From: Chryseobacterium sp. JUb7
Lineage (GTDB): Bacteria; Bacteroidota; Bacteroidia; Flavobacteriales; Weeksellaceae
Direction: 5' to 3'
Length of the DNA stretch: 64,000 nucleotides
NCBI RefSeq assembly: GCF_024806495.1
Contig: NZ_JANUFF010000014.1
Coordinates: 1 to 64,000, forward strand
The notes beneath the pieces were generated by a model. The model had not been told where the DNA came from. It made no database searches and saw only the letters and a program-made list of their open reading frames with translations. This document shows positions 25,389 to 34,012 of this stretch, piece after piece. Position numbers and translations under genes: made by a program. Each line of letters begins with the position of its first letter. Position 1 is the stretch's first letter.

Positions 25389-27194
25389 ATGACTACAGAA
25401 AACAACCTTTCTGAAAACGAAGAAAAGAAAAATTCTAACGAAGTATCTCATGAAGAAACACCGGAAAACACGGTAACTCATGATGAAAATCTGCATGAAG
25501 AAGAAACAGAACATGAAGAAGAACACGAGGATGTAGAGATCTCTTTAGTTGATGCTTTGAAAGAAATGGAAAAAATCATCAACACGCCAAATGCCGGTGA
25601 AAATTCCAAAAAATTCAACTTACTCAAAGAAAAAGCAAGTCATTACATCCATGATGAAGTAGAAGACAAAAAACACGAATATACTGATGCTGGAAATGCT
25701 CCTGAGAATTTCAGTTATGAGCATCCTTCACAAGCTAAATTCTCGGCTTTGGTCAATATTTTCAGAGAAAAACACGACACTTATCAAAAAGGTCAGGAGG
25801 AAGAGCAGAAGAAAAATCTTGAGCACCGTCAGAATATTATCGAAAGACTTAAAAATCTTTATACGAATTCCGAACCGGGAACCAATCTTTTCAAATCTAT
25901 TCGCGAAATAAAAGAAGAATGGTCAAAAGCCGGACAGGTTGCAAAATCTGAATTCAGAATTCTTAACAATAATTATTTCCACCATTTGAATCAGTTTTAT
26001 CAGATGCTGGATTTAAATAAAGAGTTTCTTGAGCAGGAATACAATCATAATCTTGAAAAAAGACAACATATCATTGCCCGTGCCAAGGAACTTGAAAACG
26101 AGCCTGTGATTCAAAAAGCTTTAAATGAATTACAATACCTTCATAAGCTTTGGAAAGAAGAGGCAGAACCTGTTGCAGAAGAATTCCGTGAAAAAACCTG
26201 GGAAGAATTTAAAGAAATCTCCAATAAAATTCACGAAAGAAAGTCTGAGCTATCTGTAGCTATTGAAGCAGAACAAACGGCTAATCTTGAGAAGAAAAAT
26301 CAGATCATAGCAGAAATAAAAAAATTATCTGAGCCTGCAGAAACTCCCAATCACAATTATTGGCAAAACTCTATTAAAAGAGTTGAAGACCTGCGTTCAG
26401 ACTTTTTAAAGACAGGAAGTGTTCCAAGAAAATTGTCCAATCAGAACTGGAATGATTTTAAAACGACACTCAGAGGATTCAATACAACGAAGAATACTTA
26501 TTATAAATCTTTAAAAGGCTCTCAACAGGCTAATCTGGAGGAAAAGCTAAAACTTATTCAGACCGCTCAGGACAATATGAATAACGAAGAATGGGATATT
26601 GCTGTTCCGTTATTCAAAAAACTTCAGGAAGACTGGAAAAAAATCGGTCACGTTCCAAAAAGCATGACCAATAAGATCTGGGATGAATTCCGTGATGCCT
26701 GCAATGCTTTCTTCAACAATTACAGAGAGAAGAGCAATGCGTCAACAGATAACTGGAAAGAGAATTATAAAAACAAAAAGGTTCTTCTTGATGAGTTAAA
26801 AACGGTGACCAACGAAGAAGGCAGCATCGAAAAAATCGAAACGATTAAAACAGCATGGAATAACATCGGAAAAGTTCCTAGAGATAAAATTTCAATTAAT
26901 TCAGAGTTCAACAAAACTTTAAGAGAGAAGCTTAAATTGAATAAAATCAATGAGTTAGAACTTAAAGAAGAAGGTCTTTCTGAAAATCAATTAACCGATA
27001 AAGCCAGAAAAATGAAGAGTCAAATTTCTGATCTTGAGGCCGAAATTGTAAAATTAGAGAACAACTTGGCATTCTTCAAAAACCCATCAAAAGACAATCC
27101 TTTATTGAAAGACACTTTCAATTCTATTGATGAGAAAAAAGCTCATTTGGAAACATTAAGACAAAATCTTCACAGCATTATTGTTGGAGAATAA
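25389..27194 (+). CDS. DUF349 repeat protein (601 aa)
   Basis: Cytoplasmic, highly charged, mostly helical protein. An acidic Glu/His-rich N-terminus (about 1-50) is followed by several ~75-residue DUF349 repeats with the pattern Trp-Lys-x-x-Gly-x-Val-Pro and Leu/Ile-Trp-x-x-Phe-x-x-x-Cys/Asn-x-x-Phe-Phe. The C-terminus is a coiled coil. Such proteins are common in Bacteroidota. The molecular role is not established; I do not assign one. Confidence 0.88.
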   Translation: MTTENNLSENEEKKNSNEVSHEETPENTVTHDENLHEEETEHEEEHEDVEISLVDALKEMEKIINTPNAGENSKKFNLLKEKASHYIHDEVEDKKHEYTDAGNAPENFSYEHPSQAKFSALVNIFREKHDTYQKGQEEEQKKNLEHRQNIIERLKNLYTNSEPGTNLFKSIREIKEEWSKAGQVAKSEFRILNNNYFHHLNQFYQMLDLNKEFLEQEYNHNLEKRQHIIARAKELENEPVIQKALNELQYLHKLWKEEAEPVAEEFREKTWEEFKEISNKIHERKSELSVAIEAEQTANLEKKNQIIAEIKKLSEPAETPNHNYWQNSIKRVEDLRSDFLKTGSVPRKLSNQNWNDFKTTLRGFNTTKNTYYKSLKGSQQANLEEKLKLIQTAQDNMNNEEWDIAVPLFKKLQEDWKKIGHVPKSMTNKIWDEFRDACNAFFNNYREKSNASTDNWKENYKNKKVLLDELKTVTNEEGSIEKIETIKTAWNNIGKVPRDKISINSEFNKTLREKLKLNKINELELKEEGLSENQLTDKARKMKSQISDLEAEIVKLENNLAFFKNPSKDNPLLKDTFNSIDEKKAHLETLRQNLHSIIVGE

Positions 27195-27217
27195 AATAAT
27201 TTAAAAATATATAACAG

Positions 27218-27248
27218 GCGAAGCAAAGAAATTTGTCTTCGCTTTTTT
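27218..27248 (+). terminator. Terminator after the DUF349 gene
   Basis: GCGAAG (27218-27223) pairs with CTTCGC (27237-27242), with an inner CAAA/TTTG extension and a T-rich tail overlapping the region just before ribD. ribD therefore needs its own promoter or readthrough. Confidence 0.75.
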
Positions 27249-27255
27249 CTTTCAT

Positions 27256-28281
27256 ATGCAAGACGAATTTTACATAAAAAGATGCATTGAACTGGCTCAA
27301 AAAGCATTAGGCAAAACCTATCCAAATCCACTGGTGGGAAGTGTTATTGTTCATAATGGTGAAATTATTGGCGAAGGCTATCATCATAAAGCTGGAGAAA
27401 ATCATGCAGAAATCAATGCTATCAATTCAGTAAAAAACAAAGATCTCATTCCGGAATCTACGATTTATGTATCTCTTGAGCCTTGTGCTCATTATGGGAA
27501 AACACCTCCATGTGCCTTAAAAATTAAAGAACTGGGATTTAAAAAAGTAGTCATCGGAGCCATGGATTCTCATGATAAAGTGAATGGCAAAGGAAAAAAA
27601 ATCATTCAGGACGCAGGAATAGAAGTAATATCAGTAATTTTGGAAAAAGAATGTATTGATCTGAACAAAAGGTTCTTCACCTATCATGAAAAGAAAAGAC
27701 CTTTTATCATTCTGAAATGGGCAGAATCTCAAGACGGATTCATGGATAAAGATTTTAAGCCAACTGCTATTTCAAATATTTTAGTCAATCAATTCGTTCA
27801 TCAGTTAAGAGCTGACGAACATGCTATTTTAGTAGGAACACAAACTGCGATCAATGACAATCCAAGTCTGACAGTCAGAAATACAGAAGGCATAAATCCC
27901 GTAAGAATTTTAATTGATTTTGACTTAAAGGTACCTGCCGATTTTAATATCTATAATAATGAAGCAAAAACGCTGGTTTTTAATTCTATTAAAGAAGGAA
28001 GTGAGCAGAATATTCATTTTATAAGAATACAAAAAGAAAATTTCCTTCAGCGTTTAATGGATGCTCTATACAAAGAACAGATACAGTCTGTGATCGTTGA
28101 GGGAGGATGCTTTACTTTACAGCAGTTTATAGATGCTAATCTCTGGGATGAAGCTATGGTTATTAAAAATGAAAACTTACAACTGAAAAACGGCACAAAA
28201 GCTCCTGAATTTGGCTTTAATGCTGATAAAGTTGAAAATATCAGAGATAATAGTATTTCTTTTTACAGTAATTATTTATAA
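27256..28281 (+). CDS. ribD: Bifunctional riboflavin deaminase/reductase RibD (341 aa)
   Basis: Catalyses deamination and reduction of the pyrimidine intermediate in riboflavin synthesis. The N-terminal deaminase has zinc ligands His50 (His-Ala-Glu), Cys77 and Cys86 (Pro-Cys-Ala-His-Tyr-Gly-Lys-Thr-Pro-Pro-Cys). The C-terminal reductase begins near residue 148 with Ile-Leu-Lys-Trp-Ala and includes Val-Glu-Gly-Gly. The reductase part looks slightly shorter than in E. coli. The ATG follows a terminator by about 8 bases. Confidence 0.95.
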   Translation: MQDEFYIKRCIELAQKALGKTYPNPLVGSVIVHNGEIIGEGYHHKAGENHAEINAINSVKNKDLIPESTIYVSLEPCAHYGKTPPCALKIKELGFKKVVIGAMDSHDKVNGKGKKIIQDAGIEVISVILEKECIDLNKRFFTYHEKKRPFIILKWAESQDGFMDKDFKPTAISNILVNQFVHQLRADEHAILVGTQTAINDNPSLTVRNTEGINPVRILIDFDLKVPADFNIYNNEAKTLVFNSIKEGSEQNIHFIRIQKENFLQRLMDALYKEQIQSVIVEGGCFTLQQFIDANLWDEAMVIKNENLQLKNGTKAPEFGFNADKVENIRDNSISFYSNYL

Positions 28282-28394
28282 TCAAAAGGCTTCGAAATGC
28301 TCAACCTGACAACGATTCAATTTCATCCGTCAGTTTTAGCAATATTATGTCAAGAGATTTAAAACATCCAATTTACTAATCTTCATTAGATACA

Positions 28395-29000
28395 ATGCAA
28401 TTCGAGTATAAAACCATAGAAAAATCTATAGAAAACACCTTACTAAAGGAAAAAGGAAGCAAGTTTATTGGATTTGCCTATCCCGTAAATAATGAAGATC
28501 AGCTTAGAGAAGCTTTAGAAAAAGTAAGAGCCGAACATCCTAAAGCAACGCACCACTGCTATGCATTCCGGATGGGGTTACAAGGCGAAAATTATCGGGC
28601 CAATGACGATGGAGAACCTTCAGGAAGTGCAGGTTTACCTATTTACAATCAGCTTCTGGCACACGAAATCACAAATACACTCGTTATTTCAGTCCGTTAT
28701 TACGGAGGAACAAAACTGGGAGTTTCAGGCCTCGTAAAAGCTTATAAAGAATCGGCAAAGATCACGTTGGAAGAAGCTAATATCATTACAAAAGAATTAG
28801 AAACAGAAATTGAAATTCAGTTTAACTTCAACCAGCAAAACGTTATTTTCACATTACTTTCAAAATACGATGCCAAGGTTTTGAATTTTGATGCCAATGA
28901 AAACTGTATACTTACTGCTTCTTTAAAGTTAGCACAAAAAGAAAGCATCTCAGACAAATTGTCCGAGATGCAGTATATTTCTTTTGAATTTAAAGATTAA
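28395..29000 (+). CDS. YigZ/IMPACT family protein (201 aa)
   Basis: N-terminal UPF0029/IMPACT domain with the family signature His-His-Cys-Tyr-Ala-Phe-Arg-Met-Gly and Asn-Asp-Asp-Gly-Glu-Pro-Ser-Gly-Ser-Ala-Gly. Tyr-Tyr-Gly-Gly-Thr-Lys-Leu-Gly follows. The C-terminal half matches the smaller DUF1949-like domain. The eukaryotic homologue binds GCN1 and regulates translation stress; the bacterial function is not settled. Its end overlaps the convergent metallopeptidase gene by 4 bases. Confidence 0.9.
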   Translation: MQFEYKTIEKSIENTLLKEKGSKFIGFAYPVNNEDQLREALEKVRAEHPKATHHCYAFRMGLQGENYRANDDGEPSGSAGLPIYNQLLAHEITNTLVISVRYYGGTKLGVSGLVKAYKESAKITLEEANIITKELETEIEIQFNFNQQNVIFTLLSKYDAKVLNFDANENCILTASLKLAQKESISDKLSEMQYISFEFKD

Positions 29001-29707
29001 TCTCTTCTTCCTCCCATCAATAAAGATGCCCAGTAAAGAAGCTGAGCCAATGATCCTAAAGCGGCCACAACATATGTTCTTGCTGCCCATTTTAAACTGT
29101 CCTGAACGCCTACATATTCTTCAGAAGTTACCGTTCCTGTATCTTTAAGCCATTTCATCGCTCTGTTACTAGCATCATATTCTACAGGCAGTGTTATAAA
29201 AGCAAAAAGAGTGGTACACGCAAACATAATAACACCTATTGCCAATACCAATGTATTGCCTCTCGGATTTTCTATGGAAGCAGTGGCTGACATAATAACC
29301 AATCCCGCAATAATGACAAATTGCATTAAATTGGAACTTATCTGTACAACCGGGACCAATTTAGATCTGAGCTGCAACATTGAATATCCTTTAGCATGCT
29401 GCACTGCATGACCGCATTCATGAGCTGCGACAGCCGCTGCTGCCGCATTTCTCTGCATATATACTCCTTCAGAAAGATTGACTGTTTTATTTTCAGGGTT
29501 ATAATGGTCTGTTAACTGTCCGGGGACCGACATTACCTGAACATCGTTAATTCCGTTATCTCTCAACATTTTTTCCGCCACTTCTTTTCCTGAAAGTCCA
29601 TTTCTAAGATGCACGTTAGAATAATATTCAAATTTCGATTTCAATTTCCACGACACATACCAACTCACCAGCATTGAAATCCCTATAATAATGTAATAAC
29701 CGATCAT
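28997..29707 (-). CDS. Membrane zinc metallopeptidase, YugP-like (236 aa)
   Basis: Membrane protein with an N-terminal helix (1-20), a soluble segment, and the zinc motif His96-Glu97-Cys-Gly-His100. Two or three further helices follow, including Val-Ile-Ile-Ala-Gly-Leu-Val-Ile. Asp/Glu residues in the later Glu-Tyr-Asp-Ala-Ser segment match the usual third-ligand region. This is the bacterial YugP/DUF2268-like neutral zinc metallopeptidase type. Substrate unknown. Confidence 0.88.
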   Translation of the reverse strand: MIGYYIIIGISMLVSWYVSWKLKSKFEYYSNVHLRNGLSGKEVAEKMLRDNGINDVQVMSVPGQLTDHYNPENKTVNLSEGVYMQRNAAAAAVAAHECGHAVQHAKGYSMLQLRSKLVPVVQISSNLMQFVIIAGLVIMSATASIENPRGNTLVLAIGVIMFACTTLFAFITLPVEYDASNRAMKWLKDTGTVTSEEYVGVQDSLKWAARTYVVAALGSLAQLLYWASLLMGGRRD

Positions 29708-29782
29708 TTTTAATAAACTTTATTGTATATTTTTAACCTAAATGATGTAAAAACTGTGCCAAAGTATTACATTTTATTTATT

Positions 29783-29790
29783 TATATTTG
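29783..29790 (+). promoter_or_regulatory. -7 promoter element TATATTTG
   Basis: An exact TAnnTTTG match 24 bases before the acetyltransferase start codon, in a short AT-rich intergenic region. No clear -33 box. Confidence 0.4.
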
Positions 29791-29814
29791 TCCTATAATT
29801 AGCCTTATTAAACT

Positions 29815-30948
29815 ATGTCTAAAGTCGCAGTTATTGAAGTAAAAACACAAGATGAATTAAAACAATTCGTTAAGTTTCCAATGGATCTTTATAAAAACAA
29901 TCCTTATTATGTTCCTTCTTTTATTAAAGACGAATTTAAGATCTGGGATGTTAAAGAAAATCCAGCCTTAAATTATTCAGAATCAAAACAATTTCTTGCA
30001 AAAAAAGACAGTAAAGTAGTAGGAAGAATTGCGGTAATGATCAACCATAAAGAAGAAAAAGAACTGGGAATTAAAAAAGTTCGTTTCGGATGGATTGATT
30101 TTATTGATGACAAAGAAGTTTCTAAGGCATTGATTCAAAAAGCAATTGATTACGCCAAAGAAAATAATATTGATAAAATCGAGGGCCCCATGGGTTTTAC
30201 AAACCTTGATAAAGCAGGAATGCTAACGATGGGTTTTGATAAACTGGCTACCATGATTGGCATTTACAACCATGAATATTATCCAAAACACCTTGAAGAA
30301 CTTGGCTTAACAAAAGAAAAAGAATGGGTAGAATTTGAGATGAATTTCCCAAAAGTTTTACCAGAAAAAGTTGAAAAATTCAGTGGGCTTATCGCTCAGA
30401 AATACAAGCTTAAAGTCCTTCCTTTTAAAACGAAAGAAGAGATTCTGCCTTTTGTAGAGCCTATGTTTAAATTATTGGACGAAACTTACAAGCACCTTTC
30501 TACCTACACTCCTATTTCAGAAGAACAGATCAAAACTTATAAAGAAAAATACTTCCCTTTTATTGATAAAAACTATGTAATCTGCGTTGTGGATGAAAAT
30601 AATGAGTTGGTATCTTTTGCGATTACAATGCCTTCCTATTCAAAAGCTTTACAAAAATCTAAAGGAAAGCTATTCCCATTCGGCTGGTGGCATTTTTTAC
30701 AGGCAAGCAAAAAAAATGACCGTGCTAACTTTTACCTTATCGGAATTCATCCTGAATATCAGAGACGTGGCGTAACAGCTATTATTTTCAAAGAAATTTT
30801 TGTAAGATTTACAAGTATGGGCATTGAGTTCGCCGAAACCAATCCAGAACTGGAAGAAAATAAAAGTGTACAGGTTCTCTGGCAGGACTACAACCCTGTA
30901 AATCATAAAAGAAGAAGAACCTATTCTCTAAATATAGATAATGAATAA
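29815..30948 (+). CDS. GNAT-fold N-acetyltransferase-like protein (377 aa)
   Basis: Cytoplasmic protein whose C-terminal half carries the acetyl-CoA motif Ile-His-Pro-Glu-Tyr-Gln-Arg-Arg-Gly-Val-Thr. The N-terminal half has a divergent GNAT-like fold starting Leu-Tyr-Lys-Asn-Asn-Pro-Tyr-Tyr-Val-Pro. The length and double-domain look match a family widespread in Bacteroidota with no defined substrate. It is transcribed alone; a -7 element lies upstream. Confidence 0.82.
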   Translation: MSKVAVIEVKTQDELKQFVKFPMDLYKNNPYYVPSFIKDEFKIWDVKENPALNYSESKQFLAKKDSKVVGRIAVMINHKEEKELGIKKVRFGWIDFIDDKEVSKALIQKAIDYAKENNIDKIEGPMGFTNLDKAGMLTMGFDKLATMIGIYNHEYYPKHLEELGLTKEKEWVEFEMNFPKVLPEKVEKFSGLIAQKYKLKVLPFKTKEEILPFVEPMFKLLDETYKHLSTYTPISEEQIKTYKEKYFPFIDKNYVICVVDENNELVSFAITMPSYSKALQKSKGKLFPFGWWHFLQASKKNDRANFYLIGIHPEYQRRGVTAIIFKEIFVRFTSMGIEFAETNPELEENKSVQVLWQDYNPVNHKRRRTYSLNIDNE

Positions 30949-31002
30949 TTGGTAATGAGTAATCTTACCAATTTTCTATATCTTCCAACACTCTAGCTCA
31001 TC

Positions 31003-31179
31003 ATGAAACCACATCTTATCATTTTTGCTGTTTTAATTGCCGGATTTGTCGCTTATAACTTCTTTTTTAAGATTGAAGACGACAGAACGAACACGGTTGT
31101 TAATATAATGTATGCAAGCATTCTTTTTGGCTATATCTCTTTTATGGCTTTATCCCTGTTAAAGAAAATGAAGAAATAA
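31003..31179 (+). CDS. Small two-helix membrane protein (58 aa)
   Basis: A 58-residue frame starting at ATG 31003 with two hydrophobic helices (about 4-22 and 34-53). They are separated by a charged Lys-Ile-Glu-Asp-Asp-Arg turn, and the tail is Lys-rich. It lies 54 bases after the acetyltransferase gene. Composition and topology look like a genuine small membrane protein; no family recognised. Confidence 0.55.
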   Translation: MKPHLIIFAVLIAGFVAYNFFFKIEDDRTNTVVNIMYASILFGYISFMALSLLKKMKK

Positions 31180-31255
31180 CACAAAAACACTGTATATAAC
31201 TCATCATTTAATGAAATAAATTTTTATTTTTACAATAAACTAATAATTCATTTAA

Positions 31256-32296
31256 ATGAGCTCAATCGCTAAATTATCCTTTTGGGGAATTTTTCTTCTT
31301 TCTTTACAATTATTTTCTCAGGAATTTTACGCAACAAGGCCGTATAGCAGCACGAACAGAATTTACAGACTGGATGTTTCAAATCCATCGGAGGTTCTAG
31401 AGCCTGTATGCCCTACAACTGCTGTATTATTTGAAGATTTTACAGATATTGCAATTGATGGAGCCAGCAACATGTATTATGTTACCAATTCAGGGAAATT
31501 ATACAGAAGAAACAATGCTACTTCAAGCTGTGAATTCTTAGGAAACTTTGATCATCAGATCAATTCGTTAGTATCAGATTCAGGAAATTATGTATATGCA
31601 ACAGGAGCCTTTAATCTATTATTCAGATACGAGATCAGCACTGGTACAATTACAACAATGGGATTTCTTCCTAATACACACACACCAGGAGGAGATCTGT
31701 TTTTTTTCGAAAACAGACTTTTCGTGACAACCACTACAGGTATTCTTGAAATCAATATGCTGGATCCTTCTCAAAGCTGTCCGTTTATGAATCTTAGTAT
31801 CCCGAATATGCACGCCGCATTTTCTGTAAGCTCGGAACTAAATCCTTCCAAAGTGTATGTATTAAGTTTAAATTTCGCGTCATATCCAATTTCTTCCAGC
31901 TTATATGAAGTTGACATGATCAATAAACAATTAGGAAATCTTATACGGACATATCCTTATAAATTCAATGGAGCAGCATCAGTCTACGCCTCCACTTCCA
32001 CCAACTCTACTTGCACCCCAACTCCTTTAAGCGTCAGCGAAAGCACTACTCAAAACACTTACTTTAATGTAATAAACCCTGTAATCGGTAAAATAACCTG
32101 GCATACCAATATTGAAAATTCACAAATTAGCCTGATTCAGCTATATGACAACACAGGAAGGTTGATTAAAACTTTTTCTAATCAGAACAGTCTGGAGAAT
32201 TTAGACATTTCCGGTACGCCATCGGGAAACTATTTATTAACAATCACTACGAAAAAAGGGGAAATCTACACAAAAAAAATAATCATAAAAGGCTAA
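31256..32296 (+). CDS. Secreted protein with T9SS sorting domain (346 aa)
   Basis: A signal peptide (Leu-Leu-Ser-Leu-Gln-Leu-Phe-Ser-Gln) precedes a propeller-like repeat region that resembles secreted Bacteroidota proteins with repeated Ser/Asn/Tyr-rich blades. The end is a type IX secretion domain (Ile-Gln-Leu-Tyr-Asp-Asn-Thr-Gly-Arg, then Pro-Ser-Gly-Asn-Tyr-Leu-Leu). Two Cys pairs are possible. Function unknown; exported by T9SS to the surface or medium. Confidence 0.85.
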   Translation: MSSIAKLSFWGIFLLSLQLFSQEFYATRPYSSTNRIYRLDVSNPSEVLEPVCPTTAVLFEDFTDIAIDGASNMYYVTNSGKLYRRNNATSSCEFLGNFDHQINSLVSDSGNYVYATGAFNLLFRYEISTGTITTMGFLPNTHTPGGDLFFFENRLFVTTTTGILEINMLDPSQSCPFMNLSIPNMHAAFSVSSELNPSKVYVLSLNFASYPISSSLYEVDMINKQLGNLIRTYPYKFNGAASVYASTSTNSTCTPTPLSVSESTTQNTYFNVINPVIGKITWHTNIENSQISLIQLYDNTGRLIKTFSNQNSLENLDISGTPSGNYLLTITTKKGEIYTKKIIIKG

Positions 32297-32380
32297 TTTT
32301 TATTGATTCTAAATTACCGGTTTTACTCATTTTACCCCCACTTTTAAGCTTATTAATTTCATGCTTTCTTGTTTATTCGC

Positions 32381-32388
32381 TAAATTTG
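32381..32388 (+). promoter_or_regulatory. -7 promoter element TAAATTTG for the nuo operon
   Basis: An exact TAnnTTTG match 23 bases before the nuoA start codon, and the only good candidate between the T9SS gene and nuoA. Confidence 0.5.
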
Positions 32389-32411
32389 CAAATTGAGATA
32401 ATAATGCAAAA

Positions 32412-32783
32412 ATGAATTTACCTGAAAGTTATATTCCAATCCTAATACAGGCAGGTGTTGCGATAGCATTCGTAGCAGTTTCTTTGCTTGGAGCGCATTT
32501 TTTAGGGCCAAAACAGAAAAAAGGAAATTCTGTTAAAAACCAAAGCTGGGAATGTGGAGTCCCGGTAGAAGGAAATGCAAGAACACCGTTTTCCATTAAG
32601 TACTTTTTGACTGCGGTATTATTCGTATTATTCGATATTGAAATCGTATTTTTTTATCCTTACGCTGTAAACTTCAGAGAATTCGGAATGGAAGGATTCC
32701 TGGCTGTACTTACCTTCGTGGCGATTTTCTTCATGGCATTTTTCTATGTCTGGAAACGTGGCGCACTAGATTGGGATAAATAA
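32412..32783 (+). CDS. nuoA: NADH-quinone oxidoreductase subunit A (123 aa)
   Basis: Membrane subunit of complex I with three helices and the conserved loop Ser-Trp-Glu-Cys-Gly-Val-Pro-Val-Glu-Gly between helices 1 and 2, which lies near the quinone site. First gene of nuoA-N. The normal length and Phe-Asp-Ile-Glu in helix 2 support the call. Confidence 0.96.
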   Translation: MNLPESYIPILIQAGVAIAFVAVSLLGAHFLGPKQKKGNSVKNQSWECGVPVEGNARTPFSIKYFLTAVLFVLFDIEIVFFYPYAVNFREFGMEGFLAVLTFVAIFFMAFFYVWKRGALDWDK

Positions 32784-32792
32784 AAAAATTAT

Positions 32793-32855
32793 GAATTATA
32801 AATTTTGAGTTTTAGATTATTAACTCTCAGAAGTTTAATCTAAAATCTATAATTC
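32793..32855. repeat. Hairpin-forming repeat spacer between nuoA and nuoB
   Basis: GAATTATA (32793-32800) pairs with TATAATTC (32848-32855), and TTTTAGATTA (32810-32819) with TAATCTAAAA (32836-32845), giving a long interrupted stem. The spacer is built from variants of AAATCTAAAATTC and recalls the nuoD-nuoE spacer. Confidence 0.6.
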
Positions 32856-32875
32856 AAAATCTAAAATTAAAGAAA

Positions 32876-33436
32876 ATGTCAGATAACAAACCAGTAATAA
32901 GAACAGATGCACCTGCTCCGGAAGGATTTGAAGGAGAAGGGTTTTTCGCAACGAAACTGAGCAGTGTAATCGGGATGGCAAGAAAGTTTTCACTTTGGCC
33001 ATTGCCTTTTGCAACCTCTTGTTGTGGTATCGAGTTTATGGCTACCCTGAACCCGACGTATGATGCTTCAAGATTTGGTATGGAAAGAAACTCTTTCTCA
33101 CCAAGACAGGCAGATATGCTGATGGTTTGCGGAACTATATCTAAGAAATTAGGACCAGTCCTAAAAGAAGTTTACACTCAGATGGCTGAGCCGAAATGGG
33201 TGGTAGCAGTTGGAGCTTGTGCTTCCAGCGGTGGTATTTTTGATACTTATTCTGTATTACAAGGAATTGATAAAATCATCCCTGTGGACGTCTATGTTCC
33301 AGGATGCCCTCCGAGACCGGAGCAGATTATCGAAGGTGTAATGCAGGTTCAGGCGTTGGCAGAAAGCGAAAGCATCCGAAGAAGAGATATGCCTGAATAC
33401 CAGAAATTATTAGATTCTTACAACATAAGCAACTAA
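32876..33436 (+). CDS. nuoB: NADH-quinone oxidoreductase subunit B (186 aa)
   Basis: Peripheral-arm subunit carrying the N2 4Fe-4S cluster that passes electrons to quinone. Ligands are visible in Thr-Ser-Cys-Cys-Gly-Ile-Glu-Phe, Gly-Ala-Cys-Ala and Pro-Gly-Cys-Pro-Pro-Arg-Pro-Glu. Typical length. nuoC starts 5 bases after it. Confidence 0.97.
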   Translation: MSDNKPVIRTDAPAPEGFEGEGFFATKLSSVIGMARKFSLWPLPFATSCCGIEFMATLNPTYDASRFGMERNSFSPRQADMLMVCGTISKKLGPVLKEVYTQMAEPKWVVAVGACASSGGIFDTYSVLQGIDKIIPVDVYVPGCPPRPEQIIEGVMQVQALAESESIRRRDMPEYQKLLDSYNISN

Positions 33437-33441
33437 CGGAA

Positions 33442-33936
33442 ATGACAAACGAATTTGTATTAGAAGCAATCACAAGAGAATTTCCGGAGTCTGTAATCGC
33501 AAGCTCAGAGCCTTATGGAATGTTGACGATTGAGGTGAAGAAAGAAGATATTAAGAAGATTATTCATTATCTTAAAGATTCATCATTAGAAATCAATTTT
33601 CTTACAGATATTTGTGGAATCCATTACCCAGAGTTTCCTGAGAAAGAAATCGGAGTGGTTTATCACCTGCATAATATGATGGCTAATTTCAGATTGCGTC
33701 TGAAGATCTTTATGTCCAGAGAAAATATCGAAGTTGATTCTCTTCTAGAATTATATGCGGGAGCTAACTGGATGGAAAGAGAAACTTTTGACTTCTACGG
33801 AATCAAATTTAAAGGACATCCTGATCTTAGAGCTATTTTAAATATGGAAGATCTTGGATACCATCCAATGTTGAAGGAATATCGTTTGGAAGACGGCACA
33901 AGGACCGATAAGAACGACAGCATGTTCGGAAGATAA
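33442..33936 (+). CDS. nuoC: NADH-quinone oxidoreductase subunit C (164 aa)
   Basis: The 30-kDa-type subunit, with its signature Glu-Arg-Glu-Thr-Phe-Asp-Phe-Tyr-Gly-Ile-Lys-Phe-Lys-Gly-His-Pro near the C-terminus. It is separate from nuoD, unlike the nuoCD fusion of enterobacteria. It contributes to the connecting module next to the N2 cluster. Confidence 0.96.
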   Translation: MTNEFVLEAITREFPESVIASSEPYGMLTIEVKKEDIKKIIHYLKDSSLEINFLTDICGIHYPEFPEKEIGVVYHLHNMMANFRLRLKIFMSRENIEVDSLLELYAGANWMERETFDFYGIKFKGHPDLRAILNMEDLGYHPMLKEYRLEDGTRTDKNDSMFGR

Positions 33937-33947
33937 AAATATAATGC

Positions 33948-34003
33948 GATAAGCAATAAGTAATAAGCAATGAGCTTAAAGCCTAAAGCCTAGAGCCTAA
34001 AGC
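33948..34003. repeat. Short word repeats between nuoC and nuoD
   Basis: Two families of direct words: AAGCAATAAGTAATAAGCAATGAG and then AAAGCCTAAAGCCTAGAGCCTAAAGC. No frame of interest. Similar but shorter AAGC/AAAGC words recur before nuoF (about 35905-35940) and nuoG (38195-38225). Confidence 0.6.
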
Positions 34004-34012
34004 ATTTAAATT

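Noticed and set aside
33948..34003. CRISPR-like direct repeats in the nuo spacers
   Set aside because: Repeat units are 6-12 bases, contiguous and imperfect, with no unique spacers of regular length and no cas genes.
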